Shown: piece by piece, positions 11,225 to 22,770 of the stretch | Layout of the letters: every line of letters begins with the position of its first letter | Numbering within the stretch: position 1 is the stretch's first letter | Source: Petaurus breviceps papuanus | Lineage: Eukaryota; Chordata; Mammalia; Diprotodontia; Petauridae | DNA length: 64,000 bases | NCBI GenBank assembly: GCA_028583685.1 | Contig: JAMXIF010000086.1 | Location: forward strand, 19,581,695-19,645,694 | Direction of reading: 5' to 3' | Position numbers and translations under genes: made by a program | Notes under the pieces: model-generated | What the model was told of the DNA's origin: nothing | Seen by the model: only the letters and a program-made list of their open reading frames with translations | The model's database searches: none

Positions 11225-11640
11225 TCAAAAGTATTGCCTTATTCTGCCCTGGTCAGACCATATCTTGTGTTCATTTCTGGGAGCCACATTTTAGGAAAGT
11301 CAGTTGATAAGCTAGAGAAATCTAAATGAAGTCAGTATGGGCTGAGATCATATGAGGCTCTTTTGAAGGAACTGTGTATGTTCAACTAAAGAAGAAAGAC
11401 TTGGGCAGGGATAGTTATCTTCCAGTATTTGAACATCCAAGTGTAATACGGAAGAAGGATTAAACTTATTTCATTTTGTTCCAGAAACAGTAGGTAGTGT
11501 TACAGAAAACTAAATTTGAATACATATAAGGAAAAACTTCTAACAATTAGAGCTATCCAAAAGGAGAATGGTCTCTACTTTAGGAGATAATGAGTCCCAT
11601 CTCATTAGAGAACTTGCTTTAGCTTGGAAAGTCTGTTGTC
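11225..11640 (+). repeat. L3/CR1 LINE 3' end
   Basis: The order of phrases matches CR1/L3 3' ends: ggtcagaccatatcttgtgt, gttcatttctgggagccac, gaaggaactgtgtatgttca, ggaaaaacttctaacaatta, gagctatccaaaaggagaat. It is an old, 5'-truncated copy in the intron. Confidence 0.8.
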
Positions 11641-11713
11641 GCTCTGAAATTTTTTCTTTAAACAAAATATACCATTAACCATTATCCTGTGAACATTCTT
11701 TTTTTTTTAATAG

Positions 11714-11827
11714 TCTACCAAGAACTCTCTTAAGTGGGAACCTTTCACCTGTCCCAACACAGTCATTATCTTATGGAAATGGAAGTCCAATACGAACATC
11801 AACTTCTCCGGTATTCCGAGGAAGGAA
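11714..11827 (+). CDS. TENT2: TENT2 coding exon 2 (residues 50-88)
   Basis: Acceptor tttttttaatag, donor gtaagt. It translates as DLPRTLLSGNLSPVPTQSLSYG and so on, ending SPVFRGRK, aligning with human YGNVSPIQTSASPLFRGRK. It begins with the last base of codon 50 and ends two bases into codon 88. It continues the disordered N-terminal region. Confidence 0.95.
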
Positions 11828-12009
11828 GTAAGTACTTTTAAAAAATAATTATTCTGAAAACTATTAAGGACCAATTATGGTAGTAGTGTAGTGGTATTTG
11901 TAATTATTTTCTGAGTTTGTCAGTGAGTTGGGGACCACATTTTGCTTTGGTGACTTAGGCATCTGAACAAGTTAATTGGATAAGGGTATATAGGAGGCAA
12001 AATGGTTTG

Positions 12010-12670
12010 GAACAGGGAGGCACTGTGGTATACTAGAAAAAACACTGGGTTTGAAGTCAGAGGATTAGGTTAAAATACTGGCTTAGAAAGGCAAATGGGC
12101 AGGATATAGAAAGAATAGTATCTTATTTTCTGTGCTTCTCTGACTTAGCTTAGAAACTTAGAATTGTCATGTTGAGAAGACCTGCCCATCCCACTCTCCC
12201 TGCCCCCCATTTTACAGCTAAAAATCCAGACCCACAGGCATTGGGTTTTGGCTGAGGTCCCACACTTAACTAGTTCTAGCAATGGCTAGAACTAGAACCA
12301 GTCTCCCCAGTCCAATATTTTGCCACTATATCATGCTTTTTAAAAATTTTTGAATATTTTCATTTTTTGAATTTTTTCTTCATTTGAATATTGCACTTAA
12401 TCCCTGAGACATAAATTTAGTCCTTAATTCTTTGGTTTATTATTATTTCTGTGGATTTGATAACTTTCTCCCATTGTTGAAAGGAAGATAGTATGGTAGT
12501 GATGCTACACTTGAGAATTTTAAAATTTCTTTTCCTTCTAAAATAAATTCTAGAGACTGTTTAGTCCTTAGTTTCATTGTGTAATGAAAAAACTGAGGCC
12601 CAGAAAGGCTAAGTGTCTAGTTGAAGATCACATTACAAGTTAGTGACTTTGGTTCAAGTAACTTGGGAGA
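12010..12670. repeat. MIR-type SINE fragments
   Basis: Three decayed pieces: forward at about 12015-12085 (cactgtggtatactagaaaa...gaagtcagaggatt), reverse at about 12200-12310 (cattttacagctaaaaatcc, ggtcccacacttaactagtt) and reverse at about 12570-12665 (aaactgaggcccagaaaggc, agatcacattacaagttag). Confidence 0.65.
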
Positions 12671-13382
12671 CTAGAAAAAAAAATTATTTTTAAAGAGTAA
12701 TAATAAATATATTGAAGTTACACTTACATAAATCTTTTCTTTCTAAAGGAATCTTGTCAATTTTATCTTATTTCTAAATTAAATGTTTCTGGTTGGTCTG
12801 AATATTCCTCAAATATGTCATGTTTAATATTTGAAACTAAGGCATTAAATTTATGTAACAAGTTGATTAAAAAATATGTAATTATAAATGAGAAGTTTAT
12901 TCTAAACTTTAACAGAAAACTTCTCTATATTGAATGGCTTTTATGGTAAAGGATCTTTTTAAGCCTCATTTAATCAGATTTTTCACTTTATTGCACCAAT
13001 TTTATTATAAAACTGTATTTTGATTGGGGAAAATATGTCAGATTAAAAAAAAAAAGGTCATGGCTGGCACTTTTGTAAGATTATTGTTAGTTAGCTCTTG
13101 TAGTTTCATTATATTCCCGTGTGTATAATTGTGCTTTTTTCCATATTTCATGTCACTTTCTTTATGTTCAGTCTGAACATTATGTTCTTTATTGCAAATG
13201 AAGGTGTGCATTTGCCTTATTTCTTAGCTTTCTCATTTGGGATTTGACTCCATCTATAACTAATGTTGCCATGTTGAAAGTATTACAGTTATGTCCCTGT
13301 GTTTTTTAATTTAGTCTTTAAGTAGTTTATTTCTGGATGTCATCATAGTGAATCTTAATCAAAATTATTTTTTTTTTTACAG
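12671..13382. other. Intron, nothing recognised
   Basis: AT-rich intron ending in the acceptor ttttttttttacag at 13382. No named repeat seen. Confidence 0.5.
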
Positions 13383-13635
13383 GAGATTAAGCAGTGAACA
13401 AAATGTTCCCCTTGATGTTAAACGTCAGCGGTTTCATTCACCCCACCATGAATCAACTGTAGCTAACCAAACAGTGCCTTTACCAGATGAAAGAAGATAT
13501 TCAGCACCAGGATCAGTTACTCCACCATTGTTGCATTCCTATTATGTACCAGATTTAGTCAGATCTGTTCCACCTTTTCGAGAGGCACCATTTTCAGAAC
13601 CTAGAGAAATAACGCTTCCAGTGGCCAAAGATGAG
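13383..13635 (+). CDS. TENT2: TENT2 coding exon 3 (residues 88-172)
   Basis: Translates as KRLSSEQNVPLDVKRQRFHS and so on, ending FREAPFSEPREITLPVAKDE, clearly matching human TENT2. Basic clusters K88-R89 and K101-R102-Q103-R104 could act as a bipartite nuclear localisation signal (inferred). After RYS the protein reads APGSVTPPLLHSYYVP, about five residues longer than the human MPPLFHTHYVP. The exon ends in phase 0. Its donor gtaaca is the weakest of the series, and a strong gtaagt lies 78 bases downstream in an open frame. Unlike its neighbours, this exon can therefore be extended without an immediate stop. Confidence 0.97.
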
Positions 13636-13689
13636 GTAACATGGATACAAATTTCATTTTGTCTTTTGGGAGTTTATTTAATTGCATTT

Positions 13690-13740
13690 TTTGAACTAGA
13701 TGCTTTACATATAGTAAGTGTTTAATAAATGTCTATTAAA
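13690..13740 (+). repeat. L2-like tail just inside the intron
   Basis: tttacatatagtaagtgttt followed by aataaatg matches the common L2 ending cacatagtaagtgcttaataaatg. It supplies both a consensus donor (13714-13719) and an AATAAA hexamer (13724-13729). Confidence 0.6.
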
Positions 13741-16480
13741 TTGTTAATAATAGAAGAAGAAATCTTCATGGATGTCAGGAAAGTCAACTATTCTTTTATG
13801 ACAAGTAGGTCAATTTTTTGACATTTCTTAAAGTCTTTATATACCTTATAGCAACATGTTTTACAGTTTTTGTTAGCTATTCTACTGTGAAGTCTTTGTA
13901 GCTTATAATTTTGTCATATTCATGAACAGTACAGATTAGAACTCAAAGTAATTAATTCTCTAGTCCATTTATAATTCGTTGAACTCGAATCTTATCTTTT
14001 AAACTTGAGAGAAGTTTAAAGTGGCTTTAAGTGGTATTTGTAATAATTTGTAAAGTTACCTCCTTTTGGGACAGTTGTTTTTAATCAAAGGATTTAGGTT
14101 TTTGGGGGTTTTTTTTGCATTGAGAATCCCAACAGTTACTGAGAAGTGACTTGTACTAAGTTACTAAGTGACGAAACTAGAATTAGGAAGAATAGTATAT
14201 ATCTAAAATGTTATTTGCCAAATAACATTTTAGATGAAATAAAATTATTTAAATTAGTATTCTTGGAAAATAATTCCATCAACATGGAGGAATGTGTTTT
14301 TTTTTTTTTAAGCATCCAAATTTAGAAGCATATGTACATGTTCCATATTCAGTTAAACTTTAAAAATACCAGGCAATCAGGAAGAAAAATCATTATATAA
14401 CTTTCTTTATTCCTTGGCCTGTTGTGGACTTAACATTTAATTTTCATGTAGTTTTGAACTTGCCCCAGTTCTTAACTGAGATTCTTGGAATTGTATACTT
14501 TTCCATCTTTGCTTGCCAGGAAAAATAGGACAAAAAACAAGAAGAAGAAAGACTCAAATTAGAAATGATAAATTTGGGGTGTTCTAAAGGACTTTCTTTG
14601 TTCTTCCTTCTTGATTTCACTCACCTTTGAAAGGGAGAATTTTTTAAAGGCATTAAGGAGTTGGCACATTGCACAAACTAGTTTTGTGATTTGAGGGATG
14701 GATGAGATTTCCTTTAATGATAATTTTGTTTATTCACTTGACAATTAAATATGTATTATAGACAGTGTGCTAGGCACTGGAGAAGAGACCTAGTCTCTTC
14801 CTTTAAAGCTTAGTCTAGTAGATATATATTCTAATAGTTCAGAACCATAAGAAATCTTGTCTGTGTGAACTACATATTATTTGTGGGCAGGTGTTACTCT
14901 AAATGGATTTCGTTATGTAAAATTCATTTGAAGTTCTTTATTCTTTTTTGCATTATGTTTCTAATAGATAATTGTTATTCATAAGTCTTAGTTATACATC
15001 CACAGTATAGACATATATATTTTTCACCTTAATTCAAGAACAGATAATTGATGTCGTTTAGTTATTAGTATGTACCAGTACCTTTTCCTTTAACTTTCTA
15101 ACATAGGAGAAAATTCTCTTATACCCTAGACATTAGGGATCAAGGTATTTATCATTGCAGAAATGAGAGTGGGAAATGGGATAGCACCCACTTTTCTCTG
15201 TCCTTTACTGTCAGTTTGCATTAATAGTCTGAGAATCAAAAGAAGCAATGGGATCTATTTTCTAATGTGTGACATTCCCTAGAACATAATTTCTTTTTCA
15301 ACTTTACGATCCATTTTGTGTATGTCTTGTAAAAGGCTTAGTTCTTAGATCAGTACACTGATATCTTTGAAATGTTTTTCTTGATTATAAAATTTATTTA
15401 TTTCAGTATATCACTATATTAATGGTATACTGCCCATTTAACATAATAGATTGCAACTTCATCAAACTTTGGGCACTTATATTTTCTGTGTGTCGTTTTT
15501 CTGAACTATAAAATTAGAGGGTTGTTCTCAATGACCTTCTAGGTCTCTTTTAGCTCTAAATTTATGAATTGTAAATCCTTCATAGAAGATATACCCAGTA
15601 TGCCAATTTACCATTCTCATTTTCTCTACCTGACTTACCCTCACCATTTTCTGATCATAGACGTCTTCTACAATGTTTCTGCACTCCCATTGCTCTTTGG
15701 CTTATTTGTCTTTTTAATTCTTCTAAGGTTGTGGTATTTCAATATTTATAGCCATGTAATATAAATGGGAAAATACCATTAGGTAAAGGTTGTTGCATTA
15801 CTAATCAGTTTGGTGTTATTGAATTCCTGCCCTGTTTCCCAAGTACCATCCTGCCAGAACTCTTCCTGCTTGTTATTTCTGGGCCAGGAGTTCCTTAATT
15901 CCATAAACTTGCATTTTTTTGTGTTTTCAGATCACTATATTGTGATGTTTTTTTTTCCTTCTTGGATTTGTAGGTAAATATGTGATTTTTCTGGTCAATA
16001 AAAATATAACCATAGAAGTGTGAGGGACATTCTTTTATGATACTGCATTCCATCTGTCATATGTCTCTTGAAAAAATACTGTGTTCTGTTATCACTTTGT
16101 TAAATCATACTTCTAGTAAAAGAAGATAGTTTTATTTTTAATCATAGATATTATTTGCATTGACATAATAAAACCTAATTGATTAAGAAGTTTTTTAATA
16201 TTCTGAAATTAGATTGAGATTTACTTTTTCATGGTCTATAAAGAAATGGTTTGTATTAGTAATGTAAAATTGTAGGAAGATTTTTCATATTACCAAAATG
16301 AACAAATGTTTTATAGGTGTTACCAGGGATTATAGGGGCCTGCTTACCATACTAACAACCAATACAATAATTACAAATAATTATTTTTATTAAAATAGCT
16401 TCTCCTCCTCAAGAGGATTTCATTGTTGGTATGATTCAAATTATACATTGCAAAGCAATAACATTTCATTTATTTAAATT
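13741..16480. other. Large intron, first part, mostly unrecognised
   Basis: AT-rich intron. A short reverse-strand L2-like piece sits at about 14735-14815 (gtgtgctaggcactggagaa). 14200-14230 holds a short palindrome (aaaatgttatttgccaaataacatttt). Nothing else is named. Confidence 0.5.
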
Positions 16481-16489
16481 TCTTTGTAT

Positions 16490-16860
16490 ATATTTTAAAT
16501 ACATACATCAAACATTTAATAAATACATGTGTGTAGAGCACTGTGTTAGGTACTAGAGATAATAAGTTTATTAGATCTCTTTCTCTCATGGAACTTATAG
16601 TTTATTAGCAAGAGATTATTATCTCTGAGCTCTAAGACATATAAATAGCTATGAAATACAATAACGTGCTACGTGTATTAGAGAATTGTAGGGCAAAATA
16701 CAATATGAGGTCTAGGAGGAAGATTCATAGAAGAAGTAACTTTTGAATTTAATTTTAAAGGAATGGTTGAAAGAGGGCAAAAGCAGAGGAAGTGAGGAGG
16801 GAGAACAGTCGGGATAAGAAATAACTGAAAGCCTCCTGTCCAACATAGGCCAAATAAGCA
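16490..16860 (-). repeat. L2 LINE 3' fragment
   Basis: Reverse-strand L2: acatttaataaatacatgtg, gcactgtgttaggtactaga, cttatagtttattagcaag, then aaggaatggttgaaagag. Confidence 0.65.
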
Positions 16861-18380
16861 AGATTTTCTTATATTTTGATAATGTAGAAAAATTAACCAT
16901 CATTTTTTATAAAGATTATTGTGTTATTTCAGATATCCTTACTATCTTAGCCTGTTAATTTGTAGTTTGCTTATTTGAGATTCCAAGAAACAAGTCAATT
17001 CTTAAAAGGTTTTATTTTCTTGGAAAATTTTTATCAGCATTTTCCATATGTACATTGAGTCTGATAGCAGTGAGAAAACTAGAATAAATGCCAATTTATA
17101 TTGAAATTCTTAATTAACCAGAAAACCAGTTTCTTGAATTCCAATTTCTCTTATTCCTAGTTTGGATTTGTGGCTCTTTGCTGGACTCATAGAATCTAAA
17201 AGATGCAATATGTTAGAGATCCACAAATCTAACTCTCTAATTGAACTTCCAATCCAGTGCTCTTTCTACAACAGTGCTAATTTGCATGGCTCGCACCTGT
17301 ACCTTTAAAGCTAGCAGGTAACATTCTGCAGAAAACTCTACTGTTTTTTGTGTAGTTTCAGATCTTGTTTGGCATTCCCATCAGAAAAATACCTCTTTTC
17401 CTGCCTCTTCCCCCAAGACAGTTTTACTTAGAAAACCATCTCACAGCTGACAGATGGAGAATGTGTACTGAGAACAGCATGTAAAAGTTATCCCCTTCAG
17501 CTTTACACTTGTCAAGATATTCACAAATTTTCCAGAAGAATGTAAAAAAGTAGAAGCCTTAAAATATATTCACTGTTCCTTACAATAAAATGTACTTGCT
17601 CTAACAGTAACTTTATTGCTAATTTTGTTTTAAAAGTGGCTTTGGAAATAAATTATGATGTTATTTAGAAGTTGGACAGTGTATACTTAGATGAAAAATC
17701 AATTTTTAATCTTCCAAATTTTCTATACCTTTTTCAAATGTGTTGTCTCATTTTGAGCATAAGTAACCCAACTGCAATGCTTACTTGTTCCTATAATTAA
17801 TTTTAAGTGGAAAAAAAAGGTAATTAAATTTTTATGAGATCCCCAAAAGGATAAGGCATTCTGTATAATTCTTCTTGTACATGGAAGAATGGAGAACTCT
17901 TTGGAGATAAAAATAATGCTTTTAAACTAGAAACTAAAATTTTATTTACCTAAACCATCAGCAATCAAATTTTTTTCTCTGGAAAAACATTGATACTTGT
18001 GTAGATAAGTATAATCTGTATCACCCACGTACCTACCACTGCTTGTTCATTTCAAAATTCGTATCATTTAACTAAAGATATGAACTTTGAGCTATCTCTT
18101 GAAATATTTCTCTGCATCTGGTACAAGCATATATGCATCTGTCTGAATCTTATCCTGTCAGCTTACTCTACTTTCTATGTTTACTTGATGACAAAGAACC
18201 AAGCCTAACAGAAGCAATGAGGATTCCTAAGTGAACAGCTAGCTACTGAAGAAGCTTCTCTTTCTTGCAAGGAATTTCCTTCAGAAACTTTGTGGGAGGG
18301 AGAATTATTCCTGTTCACAGTAGCCAAAAGAGAAAAGGGAGATGAAAAAGGGTAGAATTTTAGAATTCCAAGATAATTAA
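16861..18380. other. Intron, nothing recognised
   Basis: AT-rich sequence with no repeat or exon that I can name. Confidence 0.45.
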
Positions 18381-18384
18381 ATTT

Positions 18385-19345
18385 TGATTCAGCAAATATT
18401 TATTTGTTAAGCACCTACTAGGCACTGGAGATACTAAGACAAAAATGGAACAACCTTAACTCAGAAAGCTTTTATTTTACTAAGGGAATAACACCTGTGC
18501 ATAGGCAAATAGAAGACAAGGGAAATAAAAGAGAAAAAACTAACAATTGGGGGGGTGGGGTTTGAGATCAGGGAAATCTTCCTAGAGGAGGAGGTGGTAC
18601 CTAAATGAAACCTTGAAGGAAGGTAAAGGTTCTGAACAGCAAGGATAAGGATAGAGTACATTCCAGGTATGGGGGAATGGCTTGTGTAAATGCATGGAGG
18701 TGGGAGATGGCATATTAGGGTTATAGAATAATTAATATTCTAGTTTGTCTGGAATGTAGGAGAATATTGTGAAATATGGCTGGAAAATTAGTAAGACAGT
18801 TGAAGGCCTTAAATTTCAGTCTTAATTGCATTTTATCTTAGTAACAATAGAGAGCCACTAAACAAAAAATTGTTGAGCAGAGAAAAGTTATGTGATCAGA
18901 CTTAACCTTAGGAGGATTATTTTGAAAACTTTGTGGGAGATGCATTGGAGAGAAGAGAGTCTAGAAGCAAGGGCACAAATTAGGAGGCTATTATAGTGCT
19001 CCATGTAAGTGATGAAGAGGTCTTGAACCTGGAGGTAGTTGCTGTGTGATAGGAAGAGGATGGATTTGAGAGATACTGCAATATTTGGTAACTTAATTGG
19101 TTGTAGAGATTGATGAAAAAGGAAGAGTCAAGGACAATTCTGAGGTTACTTTGGGAACATTGGATGGTGCTATTCTAAGCAGAAATGAGAAAGTTTGCCA
19201 GAAGGGTAGGTTTAGGGGGAAAGATACTTAATTCTCTTTTGGGGACAAGGTGAATTTGAGATGCCTTTGTGTTATCCAGGAGCAGATAGATAGCAAGCAG
19301 ATAAAGATATTTAACTGGAGTTCAGAAGAGAACAGGTTGTAAATA
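18385..19345 (-). repeat. Long L2 LINE fragment
   Basis: About 1 kb of reverse-strand L2: caaatatttatttgttaagc, cactggagatactaagac, gggaaatcttcctagaggag, ttccaggtatgggggaatgg, ggaggctattatagtgctcc, agagtcaaggacaattctga. These correspond in reverse order to the end of ORF2 and the 3' UTR. Confidence 0.75.
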
Positions 19346-19394
19346 TTCAATCTATTTTCAAAATTACTAAAATGTAGAATAGAAGCGTGTATGC

Positions 19395-19545
19395 TACTTC
19401 CTGCATTAGACTGTGAGCTCCCTGAGAGCCAGGACTGTTTTTGCTCCTCTGTCTGCCTAGTATTGTGCCTGGTACAGAGTACTATGTATGTATTACTGGT
19501 ACATAGTAAGCAGTTCAATAAATGACTCTTCAATGATTGATTGAT
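19395..19545 (+). repeat. L2 LINE tail
   Basis: gactgtgagctccctgagag, ccaggactg, ttgtgcctggtacagagtac and aataaatgactc form a standard L2 3' end. Confidence 0.75.
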
Positions 19546-19824
19546 CTCTTAAACCACTATGAACCTTGCTCTGCAGGGAAAGCCTTACCTTGGAGCCTAT
19601 TTTCTTATTTTATATGCAATTCTACTAACTTGAGCTTCTACCCTTGAGCCCTTTGTAGCTAACAGAAGATTGATTATTAACCCAGCTCCAAGTCATTCAT
19701 GGTCCAAAACATTAGTCTCCAAAGTTAAGGGCAAGATGTGACTTTAGGGGAGAATGTGATCAGTCATTTAGAGAATAGGAAGATAGGTCACATTTCACTT
19801 CCTCTGCCCCTGCCCACTTCCCAG

Positions 19825-20020
19825 AGCCACGGACATTTACTGTGTAATCCTGGGCAGCTTGTTTCATCTCTGTTTGCCTCAGTTTCCTTATCTGTGAAAT
19901 GGGAATAATAATAGCACCTACCTCCCAGGGTTGTTGTGAGGAGCAAATGAGATAAAGATGATAATAATGATAAGAGACTTCTGTGTCTGGCCTGTAGTAA
20001 GTGCTAGCTATTATTATTAC
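19825..20020 (+). repeat. MIR SINE
   Basis: Well-preserved MIR core and 3' half: gtaatcctgggcagcttgtt, cctcagtttccttatctgtg, aaatgggaataataatagca, agggttgttgtgaggagc. Confidence 0.9.
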
Positions 20021-20039
20021 TATTAGCTATGGTCTTTCT

Positions 20040-20222
20040 TGACTTTTCTCCAACACTTTCACCTTCACCCCACTCTTTTAACATTTTCCTATTCTAACCT
20101 TTCCCACTACTGACTTCCTGTGTGACTTGAGTGGTGTGGACCTCTCAGGGAGCTTATTACCTGATCAGATCTAGGCTCCCTCAGCAGCTACAAAGGCAAC
20201 ATTTTCTGCCCTTTTCTCCCCA

Positions 20223-20273
<51 letters not shown>

Positions 20274-20810
20274 TGTCTGTTATGCAGGGGCGGAAGGCTA
20301 TTGTGTGATTTGACTGGTAAATAAGACCACAGGCCCCTCACTATTCATTTTTTGGTGGTAAAGACTGAAAAGCAAAGGTATTAGGAGAAATGGATGACTC
20401 TATTCTGTTACCTTTACTTCTAAACACACTTCCTATTTCTGTCTATACTACTGCCATCCCTCCCAGTCACCTAGGTGTTGTTAACACTTAACTCCTCACT
20501 TTCCCCCCAACCCTAATATCCAACAAGTTGCCAGGTTTTGCCATTTCTGCCTCCAACAACATAATCCATTGCCCCATTCACAGGGTCTCCACCCAAGTTC
20601 AGGCTCTCACTACCCCTTACTCTTACTTGGACTATTGCAGTGGCTTCCTGATTGGTTTCCTTGCTTCCAGACTCACCCCTCTCCAATCTGTCTTCCACAT
20701 AGCTGCTGAAATTATTTTCTTAGAGCATAGATCTGATCATGTGACTCTCTACTAATTAAATCTAGTGATTCTCTGTTGGTTCCAGGATTTATGATCCTTT
20801 AATTTCTACT
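20040..20810 (+). repeat. L2 LINE fragment interrupted by a (TG)n run
   Basis: L2 ORF2 3' text: acttttctccaacactttc, cacttaactcctcac, gccattcacagggtctccac region, tggactattgcagtggcttc, gagcatagatctgatcatgt. A dinucleotide repeat lies within it. Confidence 0.75.
20226..20271. repeat. (GT)n microsatellite
   Basis: About 23 GT units followed by ctgtctgt. Probably polymorphic. Confidence 0.97.
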
Positions 20811-20939
20811 TTTGTGTAATTTTAATAATGCAATTATTAATGAAGTAGTACATATTTGTTATTTATAAATAAATATGTAACTAATTTGAAAATCTGATTT
20901 CAGATGAAACCCTATGGGCCCTTCCTAGTCTGAACTTAA

Positions 20940-21270
20940 ATTTCTAAGATTAGATAAATTCAGTTTAATTCAACAAGCATTCAGTACATGTTATGTACAA
21001 GCCACTATATTGGGACTAGGGGTACAAGTATAAAAACAGAACTATCTCTGTCCTCAGGGACATACTCAAAGAGAGAGACACACACATAACATATACACAG
21101 AGTTATATGACGTGGAAAACTGAGGAGGGAGAGGACACTAATGGGTGAATGAAAGAAAGATTCATGGAGGAGATGGCTACTGAATTGAGCTTAAGGAAGA
21201 GAATCTGAGAGAATCCATTCTAGGAATAAATAGATAGCTCGTACAAGTACACAGGTTGGAGTATTGAGCT
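20940..21270 (-). repeat. L2 LINE 3' fragment
   Basis: Reverse-strand L2: caacaagcattcagtacatg, ggggtacaagtataaaaaca, tcctcagggacatactc, then a decayed remainder to about 21270. Confidence 0.65.
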
Positions 21271-21523
21271 CAGGGAACAGTTTGATCCTCATTCTTCATT
21301 TTTCTGTAACGTTTGACACAATTGATTACCACCTAAGATAGTCTTCCCTCTCTAGGTTTTTGTAATGCAGCTCTCTCCTGGTTTTTTTTTTTTTCTGTCT
21401 ATTCAGCCTTTCTTTTCAGTCTTCCTTTGCAGGTTCTTCATGTTATGCCCACTAACTCTGAATGTCCCCTAAGTCTCTGTCCTGGACCATCATCTTTTTT
21501 TTTCCTTTAATAATTACAGTAAG

Positions 21524-21699
21524 AGGGGCGGCCAGGTAGCACAATTAGTAAGAGCACTGGCCCCAGAGTTGGGATGACCTGGGATGGAATCTGGGCTCAG
21601 ATACTTAGCACCACACCCAGAAATAACTGGCTGTGGAACCTTGAGCAAGTTACTTAACCCATTTTGCTTAAAAATTGCTTAAAAAATTATTGCTTAAAA
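21524..21699 (+). repeat. Marsupial SINE (gagtaagagcac family)
   Basis: Head aggggcggccaggtagcac, body gttgggatgacctgggatgg, ccacacccagaaataactgg, gagcaagttacttaaccc. The duplication is aataattaca(g/a)taag at 21509-21523 and 21700-21714. The tail repeats a ttgcttaaaaa unit about three times instead of being pure A. Confidence 0.9.
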
Positions 21700-22612
21700 A
21701 ATAATTACAATAAGAACTTCAGCAACAATAATAACATTTATACCTATTAGTAGCTATAATGTGCTATGCTAAGTACTTTATAAATTATCTCATTTATTTT
21801 ATATTATTTTATCTCATTTGATCCTGATAACCACCTTGGATATTATTTCATTTGATGGTCTTGAGTACCCATGGATTCAGTTTTCATTTCTGTGCAGATG
21901 ATGCCAAGATCTCTTATCTCCAGCCCGAATCGATTACTTTTCTAACCTCTGAGCTTACCTCACCAGTTGCCTCCAGGCCATCTCTTAACTGGATGTCCTG
22001 CAGCATCAAAAATTCAGTATATCCAAAACAAAACTCAATATCTTTCCTCCAAATCTCCTTCTCTTTTGAGCTCCCCCTTACTGTAGAAGGTACCGGCATT
22101 CTAGTCACTCAGCCCTGCAGTGCTGTCTTTGACTCCTCATTCTACATTACCCCATGTACACAGTCTATTGTAGAGTCTTGTCATTTCTAACTTCACAGCA
22201 TCACATGTGTCACAGCCACCTCTTGCCTGGACTTTTGCCATAACTTTCTAACTGGTCTTCTTTTTCTAAATCTCTACTCTGGTCCATCCACACTACCTAG
22301 AGGTAGTTTTTCTAAAACAGCAGGCCTGTTTCCTACTCAGTAAGCTCTTGTGGTTCCTTATTACCTCCAGGATCACAGATAAACTCCTCTGTCATTTTCA
22401 ACTCTTTATCTTTTTAGTCTTCTTATACTTACTTTACTCCCATTCCTTCACTCTATGATCCATCTCTATAACCCTAATAGGAGTTTCTTGAATAGCACAT
22501 TTCATTGTTTGTTTGTCTCTTTGCATGGACTATCTTCCACTTCTGGAATGCTTTGCCTTCTCATCTCCACCTCATAAGTTTCCCTTGCTTCCTTTAAGAA
22601 TCAGATCATGTC

Positions 22613-22770
22613 GGGGCGGCTAGGTGGTACAGTGAATATAGCACCGGCCCTGGAGTCAGAAGGACCTGGGTTCGGATCCAGCCTCAGACACTTAATACAA
22701 AAATTAGCCGTGTGACCTTGGATAAGTCAACTTAACCCCAATTGCCCTCCAAAAAAGTAAAAAAAAAAAA
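22613..22770 (+). repeat. Marsupial tRNA-derived SINE (ggctaggtgg family)
   Basis: Head ggggcggctaggtggtacag, A/B-box region, gtgtgaccttggataagtc and tail (a)n. A 17-bp duplication (aagaatcagatcatgtc / aagactcagatcatatc, two differences) lies at 22596-22612 and 22771-22787. Confidence 0.9.
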
